Source: an uncultured Oscillospiraceae bacterium
Lineage (GTDB): Bacteria; Bacillota; Clostridia; Oscillospirales; Acutalibacteraceae
Assembly: GCA_900550095.1 (NCBI GenBank)
Contig: URRG01000204.1
Coordinates: forward strand, 1-5,064
Reading direction: 5' to 3'
Length of the DNA: 5,064 nt
The position numbers and the translations under genes were made by a program. The notes beneath the pieces were generated by a model. The model saw only the letters and a list, made by a program, of their open reading frames with translations. It was not told where the DNA came from and ran no database searches. The stretch's first letter is position 1; the number at the start of each line of letters is the position of its first letter. Positions 1-4,484 of this stretch are shown one piece after another.

Positions 1-2
1 CC

Positions 3-596
3 CATTTCCTTCTGCACTTTCTGGTGTTTTTCCTCTTTGTCTCGGGGGCCTTCTTTCAAAGGCTTTTCTCGCAGGACCGCAGGGCACCCCTGCTGAACCG
101 CTTCGCCGCCTGCGGCCTTACGCCTTCCGGATTTCTTCTTTCCAAGCTTTTTTGGATATACCTCTATGAGCTCCTGACCGGCGGCGGTCTGCTGGCGCTG
201 CTGAGCGGCGCTTCAGGCCTCTCCCCAAGGGGCGCGGCGCTCTGGGCTGCCCTTTTATGGGCCGGAGCAGGGCTGCTGCTGGTCTCCTCCTGTATCCTTC
301 TGTGCTTCTCCCTCTTTTCCGGGGGAAAGGCCTCCCTCCTGCTTCTTCTCTCGGGAGCGGCGGCGGGCCTTCTGCTCAGCGGCGGGTGGATCCCCCTGTT
401 CCTGCTGCCGGAGGCCGTCCGCCCCTTCAGCGGCTGGAACCTCCACAGCCTGTGCGCAGAACTTTTCCTGCCTCTTTTCGGGATTGAAACCGGGCCGCAA
501 AGCCTCGTCCCAGGTCTAGCCCTTTCCCTCGGCTGCACAGGGCTCTCCCTCCTCTGCCTGCGCCGGAAAGGAAGAAAGGAGGCTGACGCCCTTTGA
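3..596 (+). CDS. ABC-2 type transporter permease, C-terminal part (5' truncated)
   Basis: This is the end of an integral membrane protein; the reading frame is open to the left edge, so the real start lies outside the window. A GTG at 24 is probably an internal Val, since the hydrophobic segment already begins before it. About 197 residues are visible. They contain roughly five hydrophobic stretches (near residues 1-18, 47-71, 78-105, 107-133 and 168-187) separated by short loops, and a basic cytoplasmic-looking tail ending RRKGRKEADAL. The stretch QDRRAPLLNRFAACGLTP, a charged cytoplasmic segment followed by a Gly-containing turn and a long TM, is typical of ABC-2 permease domains. It resembles the matching stretch of the next gene (KNQELVAALGASSFFRKLAL). 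Family knowledge: such subunits form the export channel with a separate ATPase, expected upstream. The substrate is unknown. The family call is by pattern, without a search. Confidence 0.7.
   Translation, partial: HFLLHFLVFFLFVSGAFFQRLFSQDRRAPLLNRFAACGLTPSGFLLSKLFWIYLYELLTGGGLLALLSGASGLSPRGAALWAALLWAGAGLLLVSSCILLCFSLFSGGKASLLLLLSGAAAGLLLSGGWIPLFLLPEAVRPFSGWNLHSLCAELFLPLFGIETGPQSLVPGLALSLGCTGLSLLCLRRKGRKEADAL
575..582 (+). promoter_or_regulatory. Ribosome binding site of the second permease
   Basis: AAAGGAGG lies inside the last codons of the upstream permease gene, 10 bases before the TTG at 593. It decides that unusual start. The TTG overlaps the upstream TGA stop as TTGA (593-596), which suggests translational coupling of the two permeases. 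Confidence 0.75.
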
Positions 597-1750
597 AAAA
601 GCTTCTATGCTCCCGCGTCTGCTTTCTCACCGCCCTGCGGCGGCTTCGCTCCAGCGCCGGTTTTTGGATCTCCCTTCTGCTGATCCCGGTGCTGGCCGCG
701 GGCTGCATCCTGCTCTTTTCCAAGCAGGAAGCCTCTCCCGCCGCAGGATTTGCCTTTGACACTGCCTCCCCCTCCGAGGAGGCTCTTGCCTTCTCCCGCC
801 TGCTGGAAGAGGACGGCTTCCTTCCCATGGAAAAGGAAGAACTGCGGGAGGCCGTCGCAAACGGAAAGCTGGACTGCGGCTTTCTGTTCCCCGCTTCCTT
901 TCCCGAGGCGGGCCCATCCCCCGCGCCCGAGGGCAGCATCCGGCTCCTTTCCTCCCAGCGCACCGTTTTGGATTCCTTCTTCCGGGAAAAGATTTCCGCC
1001 CGGCTGCTTTCCCTCTCCGCGCCCTCCCTGGCCGCAGGGATAGCGGATTATTACGGCTTTCCCGGCAGGGACGAGGAACTGCAGGAGCGCTTTTCCGCCT
1101 GGTATAAGGATGGGGAGCTCTATTCCTTCGCCTTCGAATCGGTGGAGGGCGCGCCGGCCCCAGAGGATGAGAATATGCTTCCGGGCCTTCTCTCCGGCGT
1201 TGCGGCCCTGTTCCCTTTCGCATCCCTGTTCCTTTCCGCCGGCGGCCTCTCCCCGCGGAAAAACCAGGAGCTTGTTGCAGCCCTGGGGGCCTCCTCCTTT
1301 TTCAGGAAGCTTGCCCTGCCTCTGGAGCTTCTGCAGCTGTTTCTGGCGTTCCTTTCCACAGGAGGTTCCCTCTGTCTTATGCATATCCTGTTCCCCGGCG
1401 CCGTTCCCCTCTATATATGGAACCGCCTCCTGTGGTATCTGCCTGCCCTTTCCGGAATAGAAGCCCTGGCCGCGGCATTTCTCCCTTCTGCCGGCGTCTC
1501 CCTTCTTCCCGCCGTATTTTCCGCTTCCCTCGTTCTGTGTCCTATTTTCCTGGATATAACCGTTTTCCTGCCCTTTCTGGAGCCTCTCCGCTGGCTTCTT
1601 CCGCCCTGCTGGTTCTTCCTGCCTCAGAACGCTCCGGAAGCTCCCGGCTGGCTCTGGCCCCTTCTTTCTCTTTTCCTCTTTCTGGCGGGGCAGCTTTCCC
1701 TCCGGCTGCGGTGCGGCTCGTCCCATATACAGGCCGGGGCCGGCGGATAG
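593..1750 (+). CDS. ABC-2 type transporter permease (second subunit)
   Basis: This is a complete 385-residue membrane protein. A basic N-terminus (MKKLLCSR) leads to TM1 at about residues 23-42. An extracytoplasmic domain of about 150 residues (43-198) follows, rich in acidic and aromatic residues. About five more hydrophobic segments come next (near 199-219, 238-266, 275-297, 299-328 and 353-372). One TM, a large external domain and then five TMs is the usual plan of ABC-2 (ABC2_membrane-type) export permeases. A cytoplasmic segment around 219-240 (SPRKNQELVAALGASS) matches the charged loop of the preceding permease, which supports a paralogous pair forming one heterodimeric channel. The start is TTG, chosen for the AAAGGAGG 10 bases upstream and the 4-base overlap with the previous stop. 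The substrate cannot be told. No clear terminator follows. Confidence 0.75.
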   Translation: MKKLLCSRVCFLTALRRLRSSAGFWISLLLIPVLAAGCILLFSKQEASPAAGFAFDTASPSEEALAFSRLLEEDGFLPMEKEELREAVANGKLDCGFLFPASFPEAGPSPAPEGSIRLLSSQRTVLDSFFREKISARLLSLSAPSLAAGIADYYGFPGRDEELQERFSAWYKDGELYSFAFESVEGAPAPEDENMLPGLLSGVAALFPFASLFLSAGGLSPRKNQELVAALGASSFFRKLALPLELLQLFLAFLSTGGSLCLMHILFPGAVPLYIWNRLLWYLPALSGIEALAAAFLPSAGVSLLPAVFSASLVLCPIFLDITVFLPFLEPLRWLLPPCWFFLPQNAPEAPGWLWPLLSLFLFLAGQLSLRLRCGSSHIQAGAGG

Positions 1751-1814
1751 CCCCTGCAGGCGCCGCGGCTTCAGCCGGTAAATGCCCATTGTTGGTTCTG
1801 AAATATCTTTAAGG

Positions 1815-1843
1815 TTGTGGGAACAGGATTCTCATGCTATAGT
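1815..1843 (+). promoter_or_regulatory. Sigma-A-type promoter with extended -10
   Basis: The -35 element is TTGTGG (1815-1820, 3 of 6 to consensus). A spacer of exactly 17 bases follows, then the -10 element TATAGT (1838-1843, 5 of 6). A TGC directly before the -10 (1835-1837) makes it an extended -10, which compensates for the weak -35. Transcription would begin near 1850, giving a leader of about 405 bases before the ATG at 2256. It probably drives the 2256-4388 cluster, as no better promoter was seen between here and 2256. Confidence 0.55.
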
Positions 1844-1858
1844 TTAGTAAGAAAAGAG

Positions 1859-1884
1859 TATGGAGAGGCTTCTTTCCTCCCATA
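1859..1884 (+). other. Hairpin at the start of the leader RNA
   Basis: The arm TATGG(A)GAGG at 1859-1868 pairs with CCTCCCATA at 1876-1884. This gives 9 bp with one bulged A and a 7-base loop (CTTCTTT). It sits about 10 bases after the predicted transcription start and just before the Shine-Dalgarno site at 1898. It is followed by AAAAATA rather than a U-tract, so it is not an ordinary terminator. Its 3' arm (TCCTCC, 1875-1880) is also complementary to GGAGGA at 2245-2250, the binding site of the gene at 2256. That alternative pairing is only a possibility. Confidence 0.5.
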
Positions 1885-1913
1885 AAAATACAAACCGAAA
1901 GGAGAGCTTCCGT

Positions 1914-1967
1914 ATGTTCACCCGCCGCCCTGCAGCCCGGCAGACCAGAAGCGAGATTTGTGCGTGA
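1914..1967 (+). CDS. Possible 17-codon leader peptide
   Basis: This is a very short frame, reading MFTRRPAARQTRSEICA then TGA. What supports it is the start signal: AAAGGAG at 1898-1904, 9 bases before an ATG, downstream of a good promoter. By site quality the ribosome should initiate here. The peptide is Arg-rich (4 of 17) with a single Cys; it has no run of one amino acid such as those in classical attenuator leaders, and no known family is recognised. It may be a regulatory upstream ORF for the CD3324/methyltransferase cluster. Alternatively it is the surviving start of a gene whose body was lost or replaced by the repeat-rich sequence that follows. Confidence 0.35.
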   Translation: MFTRRPAARQTRSEICA

Positions 1968-1997
1968 GCAAAGGCTGACGCGCAGGTTTATCATCGC

Positions 1998-2009
1998 CGC
2001 GTATACGCG
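1998..2009. repeat. Perfect 12-base palindrome CGCGTATACGCG
   Basis: CGCGTATACGCG is its own reverse complement and runs directly into the tandem repeats that start at 2008. It could be a dimeric protein-binding operator or simply part of the repeat element. There is no family evidence for either. Confidence 0.6.
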
Positions 2010-2031
2010 CATAGTACGCATAGTACGCATA
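2008..2031 (+). repeat. Tandem 9-base repeat CGCATAGTA
   Basis: Two exact copies of CGCATAGTA (2008-2016 and 2017-2025) are followed by a partial third, CGCATA (2026-2031). The third copy is also the left half of the palindrome CGCATATGCG (2026-2035) and can pair with TATGCG at 2040-2045 over an 8-base loop. The period of nine keeps a reading frame, but the frame through it is stopped soon after at 2068. Confidence 0.65.
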
Positions 2032-2074
2032 TGCGCAAGTATGCGGAACGCCGAATATGAAAATGGATAGAACG

Positions 2075-2122
2075 GCAGAACGAAAAATCGGCTTTCCTGC
2101 CGGGGAGCCGTTCGTTTCCTGC
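2075..2122 (+). other. Large stem-loop, probable structured RNA element on the + strand
   Basis: GCAGAACGAA (2075-2084) pairs with TTCGTT (2111-2116) and CTGC (2119-2122) across a 2-base bulge (TC). After an AAAT bulge (2085-2088), CGGCTTTCC (2089-2097) pairs with GGGGAGCCG (2102-2110) around a TGCC tetraloop. That makes 19 pairs over 48 bases. Two of the pairs are U-G wobbles (2094-2105 segment) that would be A-C mismatches in a - strand transcript, so the structure is better formed in + strand RNA. No U-tract follows directly (TTCGTTTCC is part of the stem), so it is not a typical terminator. No known riboswitch class is recognised. Confidence 0.55.
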
Positions 2123-2197
2123 ACACCCTGCTTACCATAATCGCAATACGCAAACATGCAAGCACGCAATAGCCTTTGCTCGATCCTAAACTCAAAC

Positions 2198-2223
2198 GAA
2201 CGCCTGAACGCGCTGAACGCGAT
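2198..2223 (+). repeat. Short tandem repeat, GAACGC(C/G)-type units
   Basis: GAACGCCT, GAACGCGCT and GAACGCGAT follow one another (8, 9 and 9 bases) just before the ribosome binding site of the gene at 2256. The period matches that of the upstream CGCATAGTA repeats, but the unit is different. Confidence 0.5.
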
Positions 2224-2243
2224 ACACGTGATGAACATGATTT

Positions 2244-2249
2244 AGGAGG
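2244..2249 (+). promoter_or_regulatory. Ribosome binding site of the CD3324-family gene
   Basis: A perfect AGGAGG lies 6 bases before the ATG at 2256 and fixes that start. It could be masked by pairing with TCCTCC at 1875-1880 in the leader hairpin, which would give a way to control translation; this is inference only. Confidence 0.8.
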
Positions 2250-2255
2250 AGCACC

Positions 2256-2543
2256 ATGCGCTATCAGAACGCCCGGGACATATTGCCTGAAGCCCTCATA
2301 GAAGAGCTTCAGAAATATGCCGAGGGAATATATATGTATATCCCCAAAAAGGAAGCCAGCAAAATGAAATGGGGAGAGAAAAATTCTGCCAAAGAGCCCA
2401 CCCGCCGCCGGAACGCGGCAATTTACCGGGAATACCGGGAAGGAGCTTCCCGGAAAGAACTGGCCTGCCGCTACTGCCTTTCAGAAAAAAGCATCCAGCG
2501 GATCCTGACGGAAAAGGAAAGGGAAGCCCTTGAAACAGCCTGA
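2256..2543 (+). CDS. CD3324 family protein, small helix-turn-helix protein
   Basis: This complete 95-residue protein is recognised by the family pattern. An N-terminal half reads YQNA..ILPE.LIEELQKYAEGIYMYIPKK, with the ELQKYAEG / YIPK block at about 18-32. A conserved WGE (39-41) and the RRNAAIYREYREG segment (51-63) come next. The C-terminal helix-turn-helix (about 66-84, SRKELACRYCLSEKSIQRIL) has the usual 'LA..Y.LS..SI.RI' spacing. The family is small, common in Clostridia and Bacilli, and often found beside acetyltransferase or methyltransferase genes. Its precise function is not established, and DNA binding is inferred from the HTH and the similarity of this layout to Mor-like activators. 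It is first in a likely operon with two methyltransferases, 70 bases before the ATG chosen for the next gene. Confidence 0.8.
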   Translation: MRYQNARDILPEALIEELQKYAEGIYMYIPKKEASKMKWGEKNSAKEPTRRRNAAIYREYREGASRKELACRYCLSEKSIQRILTEKEREALETA

Positions 2544-2613
2544 AAACAAGCCGAACACACAGAAGGCCGCCGGATCTCATAGCCGCAGTACAGGCGGCGG
2601 CCAGGGAGGGAAC

Positions 2614-3570
2614 ATGAACGAAGAACAATACCTGCAGTATTCACAAAAAATATCTGAGCGTCTTTGGAACCTGCCCGATAAGGGAGAGCTGGAAAGCCGC
2701 CGGGAGGAAACCTTCATAGACGATATCGTGCAGAAAAGCCATATAGAAAAGGAACTGCTAGCCAGCCTTTCGGGCATAAAAACCGTTTTCGACGGGGGAG
2801 CCGGATGCGGGCGCTTTTCGATTCTTCTCGCAAAGAAGGGGCTTCACGTTACACATTTCGATATCTCTGAGCCCATGCTGCAAAAGGCTCGGGAGCTGGC
2901 CGAAGAGGCCGGTGTTTTAGAAAATATTGCTTTTGTGAAAGGTTCGCTGGAGGATCTTTCCGCCTATGGGGATCGCTCCTTCGATATGGTTATCAGCTTT
3001 GACACCCCCGTCTCGTACACCTACCCCCGTCAGGAAGAGGTCATCCGGAACCTGGTGCGTATCTGCAGAAAGCGGATTTTGCTCAGTGTTTCCAGCAGGT
3101 TGGGGTATCTGCCCTATCTTGCCAATCCTCTGCAGAAAAATCAATTTATTCTGGATAGCGATTGTGAAGATCCCTGGGTGCAGTGGTGCCTGCAAAACCG
3201 CGAGGCAGCCATAAATCAATTCCATTTTCAAAAAGGGGTCTGTGAGGATTTGCTGGAAAAGGGCCTTATGGGCGGGGAGGAAGAAATAAAGGAATATAAG
3301 AGGGGCGGCGCGCCCTGGGTCATCACCTATGCCTTCATGCCCGATGAATTGGAAGGGCTCCTCTCCTCCTGCGGTGTAAAAAACATCTGTCTCGCCGGGC
3401 CGGGGGCCTACGCCAGGACCATTCCAAATGAAATCCTGCGAAAAATCATGAGAGACCCCGCCCAAAAGGAAGAATTTCTCGAGTTCTGTCATACATATGA
3501 CTCCAATCCCTATGTATGCGGCATGGGGAAGGACAATCTGTTCGCAAAAGGGGAAATCAGGCAGGATTAA
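2614..3570 (+). CDS. Class I SAM-dependent methyltransferase (318 residues)
   Basis: The protein has a Rossmann-type methyltransferase core. Motif I is VFDGGAGCGRF (58-68), with the glycine-rich SAM loop. The second strand ends in HFDIS (81-85), where D83 would hold the ribose hydroxyls. VKGSLEDL (108-115) matches the adenine-contacting region, and FDMVISFD (123-130) is the motif II strand. Residues 160-318 form a long C-terminal half with a conserved-looking AGPGAYARTIPNEILRKIM block (261-279), probably substrate-recognising. The ATG at 2614 is preferred (GGGAGGG at 2604-2610, although only 3 bases away). An in-frame TTG at 2530 would overlap the upstream gene by 14 bases and add 28 low-complexity residues. 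The position of the SAM residues is family knowledge. The acceptor substrate is unknown; a small molecule is more likely than DNA because no NPPY/DPPY-type motif is visible. Confidence 0.82.
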   Translation: MNEEQYLQYSQKISERLWNLPDKGELESRREETFIDDIVQKSHIEKELLASLSGIKTVFDGGAGCGRFSILLAKKGLHVTHFDISEPMLQKARELAEEAGVLENIAFVKGSLEDLSAYGDRSFDMVISFDTPVSYTYPRQEEVIRNLVRICRKRILLSVSSRLGYLPYLANPLQKNQFILDSDCEDPWVQWCLQNREAAINQFHFQKGVCEDLLEKGLMGGEEEIKEYKRGGAPWVITYAFMPDELEGLLSSCGVKNICLAGPGAYARTIPNEILRKIMRDPAQKEEFLEFCHTYDSNPYVCGMGKDNLFAKGEIRQD

Positions 3571-3646
3571 GAAGGGATTTCCCTCCGGAAGAAATCTCCC
3601 TGCCGGTTCCGCATACATGTATATTTGAAAAGGAGGGCGTTTCCGG

Positions 3647-3745
3647 TTGCCGGGCAGGGGGCGGGTGTGCATGCATCCTATCATTTATCTTCCCCATAGA
3701 GCTGCTTGCAGAAACCCGGAGCACGGTTTTGATTATGAAGCTTGA
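3647..3745 (+). CDS. Possible 32-codon coupled ORF ahead of the second methyltransferase
   Basis: The best Shine-Dalgarno site in the gap between the two methyltransferases is AAAAGGAGGG (3628-3637). It points not at the methyltransferase but at this TTG frame, 9 bases on. The frame runs 32 codons (with internal GTG 3665 and ATG 3671) and ends at TGA 3743-3745, just past the methyltransferase ATG at 3735. Termination there could pass ribosomes to the methyltransferase, whose own site (GGAG 3718-3721) is poorer. The peptide (…MHPIIYLPHRAACRNPEHGFDYEA) is in no family I recognise. It may be chance; only the start signal and overlap support it. Confidence 0.3.
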   Translation: MPGRGRVCMHPIIYLPHRAACRNPEHGFDYEA

Positions 3746-4388
3746 AACCATGAGCGATTTTTTTACCGCCCGTTTAGAGGGCTATGACGAGCACATGCTG
3801 GAAGAGGTAAACGGCTGCCGGGAGGGTTACCTAAAACTGGCGGAAGCCCTGCCCTGCGGAACCGCCTCCCTTCTGGATCTGGGCTGCGGCACGGGGCTGG
3901 AGCTGGAACAGATCTTCCGCCGTTTTCCGGAAATCTCCGTAACGGGCATAGACATGACGGCCTCCATGCTGGAAAAACTGAAGGCCAAACGCCTGAGCCC
4001 CCGGCTTAAACTGATCTGCGGCGATTATTTTTCGGTGGATTTCGGCAGGGAGCGGTTTGACGCCGCCGTATCCTTCCAATCTCTCCACCATTTCAGGCCG
4101 GAGGCCAAAACAGAGCTTTACCGCCGCATTCAGGAAGCTCTGAGGCCCGGCGGGGTCTATCTGGAATGCGACTATATGGCCGCGTCGGAAGAGGAAGAGG
4201 CCTTTTATTTCAAGGAAAACCAGCGTCTCCGGGCAGAGCAGGGGATTCCGGAAGATGTATTCTGCCATTACGACACCCCCTGCACGCCGGAGCGCCAGAG
4301 GAAAATGCTGCTGGAGGCGGGATTCATTTCCTGCGGGATCCTTTGGCGGCAGGAAAACACAACCCTTCTGCGGGCGGCAAAGGAGTAG
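3735..4388 (+). CDS. Class I SAM-dependent methyltransferase (217 residues)
   Basis: This is a compact methyltransferase with all usual core motifs: LLDLGCGTGLELE (46-58, motif I), VTGIDMTASMLEKL (69-82, with D73 for the ribose), LICGDYF (93-99), FDAAVSFQSLHHF (108-120, motif II region) and LRPGGVYLECDY (136-147, motif III). The start MKLETMSDFFTARLEGYDEHM is the form I recall for this clostridial family, so ATG 3735 is chosen. GGAG at 3718-3721 is 13 bases from it, but only 7 from an in-frame TTG at 3729 that would add two residues. A far longer open frame (from 3516) overlaps the previous gene and gives no protein-like N-terminus. Its core differs from the preceding methyltransferase (DLGCGTG against DGGAGCG; 217 against 318 residues), so this is not a recent duplication. 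The substrate is unknown. It is the last gene before the terminator. Confidence 0.85.
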   Translation: MKLETMSDFFTARLEGYDEHMLEEVNGCREGYLKLAEALPCGTASLLDLGCGTGLELEQIFRRFPEISVTGIDMTASMLEKLKAKRLSPRLKLICGDYFSVDFGRERFDAAVSFQSLHHFRPEAKTELYRRIQEALRPGGVYLECDYMAASEEEEAFYFKENQRLRAEQGIPEDVFCHYDTPCTPERQRKMLLEAGFISCGILWRQENTTLLRAAKE

Positions 4389-4391
4389 CAG

Positions 4392-4435
4392 AAACCGGAT
4401 GCGGATTCCGTGAGAATCCGCATCCGGTTTTGTTT
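4392..4435 (+). terminator. Strong intrinsic terminator of the methyltransferase cluster
   Basis: A perfect 17-bp stem joins AAACCGGATGCGGATTC (4392-4408) to its complement at 4414-4430, with a 5-base loop (CGTGA). A TTTTGTTT tail (4428-4435) follows, only 3 bases after the TAG stop. On the - strand the tail would read TTTCTGCT, so it may also stop transcription coming from prs, though less well. Confidence 0.92.
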
Positions 4436-4484
4436 AGCGCTATTCAGATTTGCCGGTATTCTTCCCGGGACCTGCCCCGGTCTC

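Larger units (their letters stand above)
1953..2193. repeat. Long imperfect inverted repeat enclosing a repeat-rich segment
   Basis: GAGCAAAGGCT (1966-1976) is an exact 11-base inverted match to AGCCTTTGCTC (2171-2181). The match continues outward imperfectly to arms 1953-1976 and 2171-2193 (GAGATTT... against the complement of ...AAACTC). It may also continue inward, where TGCGTGC-like and GCGTAT(A/T)-like blocks recur on both sides with mismatches. The enclosed DNA is about 190 bases and includes the palindrome, the 9-base repeats and the large stem-loop. This architecture fits either a long-range RNA pairing closing a structured leader or a decayed MITE-like palindromic element. No transposase frame or target-site duplication was seen. 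Confidence 0.45.
1751..2255. other. Gene-poor leader/intergenic region of about 500 bases
   Basis: No conventional gene fits here. From 1751 to about 1800 the DNA is GC-rich, with short palindromic bits (CCTGCAGG, GCCGCGGC) but no U-tract, so no terminator is called for the permease operon. From about 1800 the composition drops and a promoter, a hairpin, a ribosome binding site with a 17-codon frame, inverted and tandem repeats and a long stem-loop follow; each is listed separately. Frame 1 on the + strand is open for stretches but broken by TAG stops at 2068 and 2170. The longer - strand frames (1918-2238 and 1809-2195) lack ribosome binding sites and are Cys/Tyr-rich, as expected of non-coding sequence. 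The region may be a 5' leader for the gene at 2256 or the remains of an inserted palindromic element. Confidence 0.6.

Noticed and set aside
605..1789. A 394-codon - strand frame opposite the second permease
   Set aside because: It is a shadow of the GC-rich permease gene: Gly/Lys/Gln-rich low-complexity sequence, while the + strand frame has coherent TM topology and a good start.
1737..1790. A terminator after the second permease
   Set aside because: Several short GC palindromes are present (CCTGCAGG, GCCGCGGC, CCGGC/GCCGG), but no stable simple stem with a U-tract.
1809..2195. A 128-codon - strand frame
   Set aside because: It has a TTG start without a ribosome binding site, runs through the promoter and both hairpins, and has no recognisable protein features.
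1918..2238. A 106-codon - strand frame across the repeat region
   Set aside because: No Shine-Dalgarno site before its ATG. The composition is odd (Cys/Tyr-rich, with AYAYYAYY arising from the DNA repeats), and the region is explained by inverted and tandem repeats.
2530..2613. An upstream TTG start for the first methyltransferase
   Set aside because: It would add 28 residues of Lys/Gly/Ser/Gln-rich sequence and overlap the CD3324-family gene. The ATG at 2614 gives a natural N-terminus, though its Shine-Dalgarno site is unusually close.
3597..3625. A promoter with TATATT (3620-3625) ahead of the second methyltransferase
   Set aside because: No acceptable -35 at 16-18 bases, and transcription would start on top of the Shine-Dalgarno site at 3628-3637.
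2917..3684. A 255-codon - strand frame opposite the first methyltransferase
   Set aside because: It is antisense to clear methyltransferase motifs and has no domain of its own.
4465..4480. A CCGGG/CCCGG hairpin as terminator of prs
   Set aside because: Only 5 bp, and on the - strand it is followed by GAAGAATACC rather than a U-tract. The strong palindrome at 4392-4430 is the better candidate for stopping prs transcription.
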